From the NCBI RefSeq assembly GCF_004348685.1, contig NZ_SMKO01000085.1, positions 1 to 37,464 of the forward strand: DNA of 37,464 nt. The letters are read 5' to 3'. Numbering within the stretch: the stretch's first letter is position 1; every line of letters begins with the position of its first letter. Made by a program: the position numbers and the translations under genes. Shown here piece after piece: positions 15,016 to 22,322 of the stretch. The notes under the pieces were generated by a model, which searched no databases, was not told the origin of the DNA, and worked only from the letters and a program-made list of their open reading frames with translations. This DNA is from Nonomuraea deserti (lineage in GTDB: Bacteria > Actinomycetota > Actinomycetes > Streptosporangiales > Streptosporangiaceae).

Positions 15016-15180
15016 ATGGGCCGAGGTAGAGCCAAGGCGAAGCAGACGAAGGTCGCTCGCCAGCTGAAGTACACCAACCATCACATCGACTACGACCGGC
15101 TCCGCGAGGAGCTGGGCGCCGACCCGCGACGCGAGGACTCTCCTACTCCGTCCGAGCAGGAGTCCGAGCGCGGGCGATGA
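15016..15180 (+). CDS. DUF3073-family small protein
   Basis: 54-residue basic protein beginning MGRGRAKAKQTKVARQLKY, the conserved N-terminus of the actinobacterial DUF3073 family, followed by an acidic, Ser/Pro-rich tail. Function unknown; the basic N-terminus would suit nucleic-acid or ribosome binding (inference). ATG 15016 has an AGGGAGAG ribosome-binding site at a good distance. Its last 38 bp overlap the 3' end of the convergent P450 gene. Confidence 0.85.
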   Translation: MGRGRAKAKQTKVARQLKYTNHHIDYDRLREELGADPRREDSPTPSEQESERGR

Positions 15181-16423
15181 CGCGGGTCAGCCTCGCGGGC
15201 GCGAGCGTCACGTTCGCCAGCCGCCTGGCCTCCGGCGCCTGATCGGGCGCCGCGAGCTCCAGGCGGCGCAGCACCTCGCGGATGATGATGCGCATCTCCA
15301 GGAGCGCCAGCTGCGCTCCGACGCAGAAGCGCCGCCCGCCGCCGAAGGGCATCCAGCCCCTGTTCTGGTGCTCCGCCAGGAAACGTTCCGGGCGAAACGC
15401 CCCGGGCTCGGCGAAGGCGGCGGGGTCACGGTGCACGAGCGGGATGTACGGTCCCGCGTACCACCCGGCCGGGATCTCGTAGTCGCCCAGCCGCAGGGGT
15501 GAGTCGAGCAGCCGCGGCGCCTCATAGACGACGGGCCGGACGCGCAGCACCTCCTTGACCACCGCGTCGAGGTAGGGCTCGTCGTCCGGCAGGCGCTCCA
15601 GCACCTCGGGCATCCGCAGGATCCGCTCGAAGGCCCAGGCCAAGCCGGTCGCGGTCGTCTCGTGACCGGCGATCAGCATGGTGATCAGCTCGTCGCGGAT
15701 CTCCTGGTCGTCCAGCCCGGTGTCCAGCAGCCGGCCGAGCACGTCGGTGCCGCCGGAGGTGCCGCGCCGGCGGCGGATCTCGTCGAACAGGATCGTGTCC
15801 ACGGCGGCGCGAAGCCGCAGGAACCGCGCGTACGGCGTGAACGGCACCCGTGCGGCGGGGCCGCGCAGCCGGTCGGGCAGCATCGCCACCTGCATGGAGC
15901 CGCCGGTCTGAATCAGGGCGGGCAGCAGCGCCCGCAGCCTGCCGACGCGCTCGGCGTCGCTGATCCCGAAGATCAACCGGATGATGATGTCCAGCGTGAT
16001 CTCCTGCATACGATCGCGCAACGCGAAGGGCCTGCCCAGCGGCCACGTCGCGATCCGCTCCGCCGCGATCGCGGCGATGTCGTCGTGGTAGCCGGCGACC
16101 TGCCTGGCGCGGAGCGGCGGGTTGAGCGTCTTGCGGTGCCGCCACCAGGGCTCGCCGTCCAGCGTGAGCACGGAATGCTCGCCGACCAGATGTGCGAGGA
16201 AGTCGCGGCGCGCCGCGCCCGCGTGCCCGCCGCCGTGGTCGGTCCGGTAGACCTGCTCGGCCAGCTCGGCGGTGGTCACGTAGACCTCCGGGGGGAAACC
16301 GGCGTAGCGAACCGTGAAGATCGGGCCGTACCTGCGGTGATAGGCCTCGAACGCGCTCGGCGCCGCGGCCACGAAACGCGCGGTCTGCACCAGCGCGGGA
16401 ACTCTCGGTCCCGGGGGAATCAC
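15143..16423 (-). CDS. Cytochrome P450 monooxygenase
   Basis: 426-residue P450. Visible: I-helix AGHETT (about residue 251, O2 activation), K-helix ExxR in EVLRVRP (about 291), and the haem loop FGGGRRFCVGAQLA with the Cys ligand near 366. Bacterial soluble type, needing a ferredoxin and reductase from elsewhere. I start at GTG 16423 because GGAGG lies exactly 7 bases upstream and the protein then begins VIPPGPR, typical of the family. An ATG at 16456 would add 11 unlikely residues from inside the operator. Divergent from a tetR gene, with a large dyad between. No ferredoxin or biosynthetic gene adjoins, so the substrate is open. Confidence 0.9.
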   Translation of the reverse strand: MIPPGPRVPALVQTARFVAAAPSAFEAYHRRYGPIFTVRYAGFPPEVYVTTAELAEQVYRTDHGGGHAGAARRDFLAHLVGEHSVLTLDGEPWWRHRKTLNPPLRARQVAGYHDDIAAIAAERIATWPLGRPFALRDRMQEITLDIIIRLIFGISDAERVGRLRALLPALIQTGGSMQVAMLPDRLRGPAARVPFTPYARFLRLRAAVDTILFDEIRRRRGTSGGTDVLGRLLDTGLDDQEIRDELITMLIAGHETTATGLAWAFERILRMPEVLERLPDDEPYLDAVVKEVLRVRPVVYEAPRLLDSPLRLGDYEIPAGWYAGPYIPLVHRDPAAFAEPGAFRPERFLAEHQNRGWMPFGGGRRFCVGAQLALLEMRIIIREVLRRLELAAPDQAPEARRLANVTLAPARLTRVIARARTPARTE

Positions 16424-16440
16424 TGTTCGTCCTCCAAGTA

Positions 16441-16471
16441 GATATACGTACGTCATATACGGACGTATATC
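16441..16471. promoter_or_regulatory. TetR-type operator dyad between P450 and tetR
   Basis: 31-bp near-perfect palindrome centred on 16456: nine outer pairs match without a gap (GATATACGT at 16441-16449 against ACGTATATC at 16463-16471) and 12 of 15 pairs match overall. It sits 17 bp before the P450 start and 8 bp before the tetR start, so a bound dimer pair would block both promoters. Sequence is AT-rich in a GC-rich region. Confidence 0.65.
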
Positions 16472-16479
16472 TGGATATC

Positions 16480-17085
16480 ATGGATCGCGTGGCGCGAACA
16501 GAGGCCGGTGGATACCGGGAGAGACTGCTGGCGGGAGCCGTGAGCTGCCTGCAGGAGAAGGGCTACGCCCGCACGACCGCACGAGACCTGGTCGCCGCCT
16601 CCGGCACCAACCTGGCCTCGATCGGCTACCACTTCGGCGGCAAGGACGCGCTGCTCAACGAGGCCATCGCCGAGATCTTCGAGCAGTGGACGGACCGGGT
16701 CGAGCGATCCATGTTCGGCGCCGAACTCGGCACCGGCAGGGAGATGCTCGAACGCGCCATGAGGGAGCTGATCGACGTCTTCGAGGAGCTGGGGCCGCAG
16801 CTCGTGCTCCTCGTCGAGGGCTATCCCGCGGCGCTGCGCGCGCCCGTCCTGCGGGAGAAGCTGGCCCAGGCCTACGCCCGCGCCCGCACCGCCGGCGCCG
16901 GCATGATGCGCAGGGCCGCCGCCGAGCTCGGGGTCGAGCTGCCGATGGACCCCGAGGTGTTCGTGTCGGTGGTGGTGGCGATCGCCGACGGGCTGATGCT
17001 CCAGTGGCTGCTCGACCCGTCGGCCACCCCCGACGCCCGCCAGGTCGTCGACGCCCTCGCCGCGCTCTCCGCGATCATCACCTAG
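16480..17085 (+). CDS. TetR-family transcriptional regulator
   Basis: 201 residues. N-terminal TetR HTH: AVSCLQEKGYARTTARDLVA, then the recognition helix and ASIGYHFGGKDALLNEAIAE (residues about 18-62). The remaining helices form a ligand-binding domain typical in length. Likely a repressor of the divergent P450 gene and of itself through the dyad at 16441-16471. ATG 16480 is used; GTG 16489 is also possible. Ligand unknown. Confidence 0.88.
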   Translation: MDRVARTEAGGYRERLLAGAVSCLQEKGYARTTARDLVAASGTNLASIGYHFGGKDALLNEAIAEIFEQWTDRVERSMFGAELGTGREMLERAMRELIDVFEELGPQLVLLVEGYPAALRAPVLREKLAQAYARARTAGAGMMRRAAAELGVELPMDPEVFVSVVVAIADGLMLQWLLDPSATPDARQVVDALAALSAIIT

Positions 17086-17127
17086 CCTCGCGCCCTCGCG
17101 CCGCCCGCGCCCCGCGTCGCTTGCATC

Positions 17128-17286
17128 GTCCGCGTTGCCCGCGTCCGCGCCCCGTGCCGTCCGCGCCCCGTGCCGTCCGCGCCCGGCGGCGTTCGCGCAG
17201 CGCGGCGTTCGCGCAGCGCGGCGTTCGCGCAGCGCGGCGTTCGCGCAGCGCGGCGTTCGCGCAGCGCGGCGTTCGCGCAGCGCGGC
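17128..17286. repeat. 16-bp tandem repeat array
   Basis: Nine 16-bp units in strict register from 17143 to 17286, preceded by a degenerate 15-bp unit (17128-17142). Two copies of GTCCGCGCCCCGTGCC (17143, 17159), one hybrid unit (17175), then six identical copies of GTTCGCGCAGCGCGGC (17191, 17207, 17223, 17239, 17255, 17271). Unit types agree at 11 of 16 positions. Each late unit holds CGCGC-A-GCGCG, a short dyad. The array fills the gap between the convergent tetR and LCP genes. There are no spacers, so it is not a CRISPR. Confidence 0.9.
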
Positions 17287-17309
17287 GTCGTCCGTGTCGC
17301 TCGCGTCGA

Positions 17310-18707
17310 TCAGGCGGCGCAGGAGTCGTGGGTCGCGTCGAATCCCTTGATCGCCTCGTGGTCGTCGCCGCGCAGCGGCTTGACGCCCTTCCAGTCCTCG
17401 CCGATCACCAGCACCAGCCGGTTGGTCCTGGCCGCCGGCACGTTCCTGGGCGCGGCCGCCACGAGGTCGCCGGCGAGGGTGGGCACGCGGGTCTCGCCGT
17501 TGGGACCGTAGAGGATGGTGGTCTTCGCCTGCGGCTTGCGGGCCGTGTCACCGATCTTGGCGATGTGGTAGCCACGCTGCTCCAGGGAGGCGGCCACCTC
17601 CTGGGCCAGCCCGCTGCGCCAGGTGCCGTTGCGGAGCTCGACCTGCACCTTCGACCGGGCCACCTTGGCCTGGCCGCCCTTGACGCCCTCGATGCTCTGG
17701 TCTCTGGCCACCACCTCGAACAGCCTGTCGGCCTGGGGCTGCACCCACTCGACCCGGCCCGGCTGGGTGAGGGAGTAGTGCCACGGCGTGGTGATGAAAC
17801 GGATGCGGCCGGCGTCCAGCCCGCGCAGGCTGAGCGCGAGATCCTTCATGACGGACGGGGTCAGGCCGCGGTCCGTCGTCACCGCCTTGGTGCCGGCGTC
17901 GAGGACGGCGAACAACCTGGCCGGGTCGGTCAGCGTCTCGCCGCTCATCACCTTCTTGACCATCGAGGCGATGAACATCTGCTGCCGCTGGATCCGCCCG
18001 ATGTCGGAGCCGTCACCCATGCTGTAACGGGCGCGCACGTAGCCGAGCGCCTGCTCGCCGTTGAGCGTCTGCCGGCCCTCGGGCAGGTGCAGCAGGGCCT
18101 TCTTGTCGCGCACGGGCTCGGGCAGGCAGACCTCCACGCCGCCGACGGCGTCGACCAGGCTCTTGAAGCCGGAGAAGTCGACCTTCACGAAGTGGTCGAT
18201 GTGGATGCGGGTGAGCGCCTCGATCGTCTTCCAGGTGCAGCCGATGCCGCCGGAGTTGAACGACTCGTTGATCATGCCGAGGTGCGGCCGCTGCCCCGGC
18301 AGGCCGCCGGTGGCCCGGCAGGCGGGCAGTTGCACGAGCGAGTCGCGCGGGAAGCTGACGACCATCGCGTGGTCGCGCCGGGAGGAAACGTGGACCAGCA
18401 TGATCGTGTCGGTGCGCTCACCCGCTACGCGGCCGTATTTCGCGTTGGCGCCGTCGCGCTGGTCCGAGCCGACGACCAGGACGTTGAGCGCGGTGCCGGC
18501 CATCTTGGCCGGCCGGGCGGTGCCGAGGTCGTCCGAGGTCACGTCGACGTGCTTGACGTTGCCGGTCAGCCTGGCCCAGACGCCGACGACCACGCCGACC
18601 ACCAGCAGGACGACCGCCGCGGTGACGGCGACCGCCCGGCGCAGCCAGGGACGGCGTCGCCGGCGGTGCGATCGTTTGCTCCGGTGGGAGGGCGGCACAT
18701 CGCTCAC
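17310..18707 (-). CDS. LytR-CpsA-Psr (LCP) family cell-wall glycopolymer ligase
   Basis: 465 residues. A basic, Arg-rich cytoplasmic tail (1-24) and one membrane helix (about 25-47) precede the extracytoplasmic LCP domain (about 75-225: LNVLVVGSDQRDG, RTDTIMLVHVS, VSFPRDS, INESFNSGG, YVRARYSMGDGSDIGRIQRQ). A LytR_C domain follows (about 325-415). LCP enzymes move teichoic-acid-like or arabinogalactan polymers from lipid carriers to peptidoglycan. The conserved Arg and Asp residues of the pyrophosphate site are present. It ends beside the 16-bp repeat array. Confidence 0.92.
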   Translation of the reverse strand: MSDVPPSHRSKRSHRRRRRPWLRRAVAVTAAVVLLVVGVVVGVWARLTGNVKHVDVTSDDLGTARPAKMAGTALNVLVVGSDQRDGANAKYGRVAGERTDTIMLVHVSSRRDHAMVVSFPRDSLVQLPACRATGGLPGQRPHLGMINESFNSGGIGCTWKTIEALTRIHIDHFVKVDFSGFKSLVDAVGGVEVCLPEPVRDKKALLHLPEGRQTLNGEQALGYVRARYSMGDGSDIGRIQRQQMFIASMVKKVMSGETLTDPARLFAVLDAGTKAVTTDRGLTPSVMKDLALSLRGLDAGRIRFITTPWHYSLTQPGRVEWVQPQADRLFEVVARDQSIEGVKGGQAKVARSKVQVELRNGTWRSGLAQEVAASLEQRGYHIAKIGDTARKPQAKTTILYGPNGETRVPTLAGDLVAAAPRNVPAARTNRLVLVIGEDWKGVKPLRGDDHEAIKGFDATHDSCAA

Positions 18708-18788
18708 GTGACTCCAGAGGGACGGGGCCGAGGGCCGCCGCCCACGGCCAAGAGCCTCGCCGTTCAGATCTCGGCCGGTTGGACGTGC

Positions 18789-18802
18789 CTGAGTGTACTC
18801 AG
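18789..18802. promoter_or_regulatory. Palindrome upstream of LCP gene
   Basis: CTGAGTGTACTCAG has 6-bp arms CTGAGT/ACTCAG around GT, 82 bp upstream of the LCP start in the 113-bp gap after the response regulator. It could be an operator; no regulator is linked to it. Confidence 0.25.
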
Positions 18803-18820
18803 CCGAACACGCTCCGGGGC

Positions 18821-19489
18821 TCAGTCGGGAACGTTCCTCCGCGGCGTCACCAGTCCCGACTCGTAGGCGAACACCACGAGCTGGGCGCGGTCGCGGGCGT
18901 GCAGCTTGGTCATCGCCCTGCTGACGTGCGTTTTGGCGGTGGTCGGGCTGATCACCATGTGGGCCGCGATCTCGTCGTTGGACAGGCCGCGGGCCACCAG
19001 GGCGGTCACCTCGCGTTCGCGGTTGGTGAGCACGCCGAGGCCCTGCGGCCTCGGCTCGGGGCGGCGGGCGACGTACTCGCCGATCAGCCGGCGGGTGATG
19101 GCGGGGGACAGCAGGGCGTCGCCGCGGGCCGCCACCCTGACGCCCTGCAGCAGGTCGGCGGGCTCGGTGTCCTTGACCAGGAAGCCGCCGGCGCCCGCCC
19201 TGAGCGCGTTGAAGACGTACTCGTCGAGGCCGTAGTTGGTGAGGATCACGACGTGGACGTCGCTCAGCCGCTCGTCGGAGGCGATCTGGTGGGTCGCCTC
19301 GATACCGTCCATGACCGGCATCTGGATGTCGATGAGCGCGACGTCCGGCCGGTGCTCCAAGGCCAGGGCCACGGCCTGCCGGCCGTCGGCGGCCTCGGCC
19401 ACCACCTCGATGTCGTCCTCCGCCTCCAGGAGGGCGCGGAAGCCGCCCCTGATGAGCGCCTGGTCGTCCACGAGCAGCACGCGGATCAC
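18821..19489 (-). CDS. NarL/LuxR-type response regulator
   Basis: 222 residues. Receiver domain with Asp8/Asp9 (LLVDDQ), phosphoacceptor Asp54 in LIDIQMPVMDG, Thr in VVILTNYG and Lys in FLVKDTEP. It is followed by a LuxR-type HTH (LTNREREVTALVARGLSNDE, then a TAKTHVSRAMTKL recognition region, residues about 150-205). Start GTG 19489 overlaps the kinase stop as GTGA, showing translational coupling. It is the partner of the sensor kinase upstream. Possible targets include the divergent operon starting at 20821 (inference from position). Confidence 0.92.
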   Translation of the reverse strand: MIRVLLVDDQALIRGGFRALLEAEDDIEVVAEAADGRQAVALALEHRPDVALIDIQMPVMDGIEATHQIASDERLSDVHVVILTNYGLDEYVFNALRAGAGGFLVKDTEPADLLQGVRVAARGDALLSPAITRRLIGEYVARRPEPRPQGLGVLTNREREVTALVARGLSNDEIAAHMVISPTTAKTHVSRAMTKLHARDRAQLVVFAYESGLVTPRRNVPD

Positions 19490-20625
19490 GATGGTTCCCC
19501 CAGCGGTAGTTCTGCGCGTACGGTGAATCCGCCTTCGGGGCGCGGCCCGGCCCGCAGCCTGCCGCCGAGCGCGGTGACGCGCTCGCGCATGCCGCGCAGC
19601 CCCACGCCGGGCGTGGGCGGCGTGCCGGGGCCGGCCGAGCCGTCGTCGTCCACCTGCACGACCAGCTCGCCGGCCCTGTAGTCGATGCGCACCGCCGCCG
19701 CGGCCCCGCCCGCGTGCCGTGAGACGTTCGTCAGCGCCTCCTGCACGATCCGGTACGCCGCCCTGTCGACCTCGCGGGGCAGCTCGTGCCGCTCGCCGGA
19801 GATCGTCACCGTGGTGGGCAGGCCGGTCGAGCGGGCCCGCTCCACCAGGTCGCCGAGCCGGTCGAGGCCGCTGGCCGCGGGTTCGTCGCCGGCGTCGCGC
19901 AGCACCTCCAGCGTGGCACGCAGCTCGCGCATGGCGTCGCCGCCCGCCTCCTGGATGGCCACCAGCGCCGCGGGCACCTCCTCGCCCCGCTTGCGCGCCA
20001 GGTGGATGGCCACGCCCGCCTGCACCTTGATGATCGAGATGCTGTGGGTGAGCGAGTCGTGCAGCTCTCTGGCGATGCGCAGCCGCTCCTCGCTCGCGCG
20101 GCGGAGCGCGGCCTCCTCGCGGGTCCGCTCGGCCTCGGCGGCGCGCTCCTCCACCTGTTCGAGGTACGCCTGCCGGTGCCTGGCCACGGTCGCCGACACC
20201 CCGGCCGCCAGGAACCAGCCGAGCAGCAGCGTCGTTCCCTGGGTGATGGCCTGGGCGTCCTGCGGGGCGGCGGTGGCCAGGTTCGCCGCCAGGCTGACGC
20301 CCAGATAGACCGCGCCGGCCAGCGCCGCGAACAGCCGGTGACCGGCCCTGACCGCGCCGAAGACCGACACGAGCACGGGGAAGGCGGCGGACGGCCCCGG
20401 GTCGGCGTGCTCGGAGAAGACGAGCATGCAGACCGTGGTCAGGGGCAGCGCGACCAGCGGAGCGCGGCGCCAGGCGACCAGCGCCAGCGAGCCGGCCAGG
20501 ACCGCGGCCAGTTCGAGCGCGCCCGTGCCGGGGGCGACCAGCGCGGTGGGCGTCAGGATGGCGGCCACGGTCACGGCGAGCGCGCCGTCCATGGCAAGGG
20601 GGCGCCATCGGGACACAGAGCTCAT
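19486..20625 (-). CDS. NarL-family sensor histidine kinase
   Basis: 379 residues. Four to six membrane helices span residues about 10-150 with little extracellular sequence, followed by a short coiled coil (ERAAEAERTREEAALRRA). A HisKA_3 domain has the phosphoacceptor His near 189 in ARELHDSLTHS. A HATPase domain carries the N box (QEALTNVSRHAGG) and G box (DDDGSAG, GVGLRGMRERV). Such kinases often sense membrane or cell-envelope state. Start ATG 20625, with AGGA close upstream. It overlaps the response regulator by 4 bp and is divergent from the AhpD-like operon. Confidence 0.9.
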   Translation of the reverse strand: MSSVSRWRPLAMDGALAVTVAAILTPTALVAPGTGALELAAVLAGSLALVAWRRAPLVALPLTTVCMLVFSEHADPGPSAAFPVLVSVFGAVRAGHRLFAALAGAVYLGVSLAANLATAAPQDAQAITQGTTLLLGWFLAAGVSATVARHRQAYLEQVEERAAEAERTREEAALRRASEERLRIARELHDSLTHSISIIKVQAGVAIHLARKRGEEVPAALVAIQEAGGDAMRELRATLEVLRDAGDEPAASGLDRLGDLVERARSTGLPTTVTISGERHELPREVDRAAYRIVQEALTNVSRHAGGAAAAVRIDYRAGELVVQVDDDGSAGPGTPPTPGVGLRGMRERVTALGGRLRAGPRPEGGFTVRAELPLGEPS

Positions 20626-20674
20626 TCCTGCACAGTAGGGCGTCGCCGCGGCCGGTTCGTCGGCGCCGGGTCGC

Positions 20675-20699
20675 ACTTCGGCGCTACCGCCGGCGAAGT
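20675..20699. promoter_or_regulatory. Inverted repeat in the kinase/AhpD-like divergent gap
   Basis: ACTTCG-N13-CGAAGT lies about 50 bp upstream of the sensor kinase start and 121 bp upstream of the AhpD-like start. A looser related dyad (CTTCGCGG ... CCGCAGAAG) follows at about 20715-20740. They could be sites for the response regulator, but no consensus is known to me that would confirm it. Confidence 0.3.
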
Positions 20700-20820
20700 A
20701 GTCACGCCGATCCTGCTTCGCGGGGCGTAGCCGCAGAAGTCTTCGCGGGCACGACGACCGATGACCAGGCCGGATACCACTATGTCGGGTCATGGACCCG
20801 ATCCGAGACAGGAGCCGGTG

Positions 20821-21924
20821 ATGGCCGGCTCGTTCCGTTACGTCACCCCGGTGGAGCCGCGCGGCGCCACCGGGCGGGTGGGCGAGGTCTACGCGCAGCT
20901 CGCGGAGGACTTCGGCATGGCGCGCATGGCGGTGTTCATGACGTTGTCGCCGTCGGCGGACGTGCTCGCCGCGACCTGGTCGCTCCTGCGCGAGTCGCTG
21001 CTGGCGGGCAACGCGCCGAGGACCGCCAAGGAGGTCGTGGCGCTGGGGGTGTCGCTGGCCAACCGGTGCCCGTACTGCGTGGCCGCCCACACGACCCTGC
21101 TGCACGCGACCGGCGACCACCGCCTCGCGGAGACCATCGCCGCCGGCGGCACGCCCCGCGATCCCGAACACGCCGAGCTGCTCGCCTGGGCCGGGAACCG
21201 GGGTCCCGGGCCCTTCCCCGTCGTGCTCGCACACGAGTACATCGGCACCGCGCTGACGTTCCACTTCGTCAACCGCGTCGCCTCGGCGCTGCTCACCGAG
21301 AACCTGCTGCCCGCGAACCTGCAGAGATCCCGCCTGGTGCGGAGCGTGGGCGGGCGGGTGATGTCCGGCGCGGTGCGCCGCACGCCGCCCGTGGGCGGGA
21401 GCCTGCCGCTGGTGGCGGACCTGGCCGCGGGCCCGGAGCCGGCCTGGGCGGCGGGCACGCCCGTGGGCGCCGCGTACGCCGCGCTGCGCGCCGCCGCGGG
21501 GGCGGGCGGCGAACTGCTCGGCCAGGCCGCCCGCTCCGCCGTGACCCGGGCCGTCGCCGCCTGGGACGGCGGGCATCCGCCGATGGATAGCGCCTGGCTG
21601 GACGGGGCGCTGGCCGGCGTGCCCGCCGGGGAACGGGCCGGGGCCAGGCTCGCGCTGCTCGTCGCGCTCGCGCCGTACCGGGTGACCGACGCCGACGTCG
21701 CCGCCTGGCGCGGCTCCGCGACGGACGAGGACCTGGTACGGCTCTGCGCGTTCGGCGCCATCACGGCCACGGAACGCGCCGGAACCCTCATCACCGCCAC
21801 GCCCGCGAAACGCGCCGGGTCTCGCATGCCCGTCGCGCCCGCGGAACGCATCACCGCCCCGGCCGCCGAGCGCGCCCGGAATCGCGGCACCGACACACAC
21901 GCACCCTGGGGAGATCGATCATGA
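20821..21924 (+). CDS. Carboxymuconolactone decarboxylase / AhpD-like protein
   Basis: 367 residues. The CMD/AhpD motif is clear: NRCPYCVAAHTTLLH near residues 79-93, with the CxxC thiol pair and downstream His of alkylhydroperoxidase-type enzymes. The protein is about twice the usual length; the second half is helical and Ala-rich, and the last 45 residues are a low-complexity Ala/Arg/Thr tail. ATG 20821 has CAGGAGCC upstream; an ATG at 20761 would add 20 residues without family support. First gene of a coupled operon with a membrane protein and a multicopper oxidase, so a thiol-based redox role is likely. Confidence 0.8.
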   Translation: MAGSFRYVTPVEPRGATGRVGEVYAQLAEDFGMARMAVFMTLSPSADVLAATWSLLRESLLAGNAPRTAKEVVALGVSLANRCPYCVAAHTTLLHATGDHRLAETIAAGGTPRDPEHAELLAWAGNRGPGPFPVVLAHEYIGTALTFHFVNRVASALLTENLLPANLQRSRLVRSVGGRVMSGAVRRTPPVGGSLPLVADLAAGPEPAWAAGTPVGAAYAALRAAAGAGGELLGQAARSAVTRAVAAWDGGHPPMDSAWLDGALAGVPAGERAGARLALLVALAPYRVTDADVAAWRGSATDEDLVRLCAFGAITATERAGTLITATPAKRAGSRMPVAPAERITAPAAERARNRGTDTHAPWGDRS

Positions 21925-22322
21925 CCGCGTCCAGCACCCTCGCCGACCGGCCCGCGCAGGCCTCGGGACATCTGCGAACGCTCAGGGCCGTGGTGGTCCT
22001 GCATGTCGTCGCGCTGCTGGTCCAGGCGGTGACGGCGGGCATGCTGCTCTCCTCGCCCGGCGGCCGGGCGCTGCACGCGACGGGGGGAATGGCGCTGGCC
22101 GTCATCGCCGTCGTCCACCTCGTCGCGGCGATCCTCGTCCGGTGGCCGGGCGGCGGGCCCGGCGGCTTCATCGTCCTGGCCGCGCTGCTGCTGGCGTTCA
22201 CGGTGGTCGCGGCGATTCTCGGCATGACGCACGTGAAGGTCGTCCACCTGCCGCTCGGGGTCCTGCTGTTCGGCGCCGGTGTCCTGCAGCTCACCAGGGT
22301 GCTGCCGCGGCGAACGCCATGA
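21921..22322 (+). CDS. Four-helix integral membrane protein, unknown function
   Basis: 133 residues with four predicted membrane helices (about 22-45, 52-75, 82-101 and 107-124). His residues lie at or near helix ends (VVLHVVALL, VVHLVAAIL, VVHLPLG). The pattern resembles small haem- or metal-binding membrane proteins, but I do not recognise the family. Its ATG overlaps the AhpD-like stop (ATGA), and its stop overlaps the multicopper oxidase start in the same way, so all three are translationally coupled. It may deliver electrons or metal to the oxidase (inference). Confidence 0.75.
   Translation: MTASSTLADRPAQASGHLRTLRAVVVLHVVALLVQAVTAGMLLSSPGGRALHATGGMALAVIAVVHLVAAILVRWPGGGPGGFIVLAALLLAFTVVAAILGMTHVKVVHLPLGVLLFGAGVLQLTRVLPRRTP

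Noticed and set aside
16424..16456. ATG 16456 as the P450 start
   Set aside because: It lies in the centre of the operator dyad and lacks a ribosome-binding site; GTG 16423 has GGAGG at 7 nt.
17128..17286. Repeat array as CRISPR
   Set aside because: Units are contiguous 16-mers with no spacers and no cas genes nearby.
16686..18866. 726-codon plus-strand open frame across tetR, the repeat array and the LCP gene
   Set aside because: Arg/Gly/Ala-rich shadow crossing three unrelated features; the LCP and TetR frames have clear domains.
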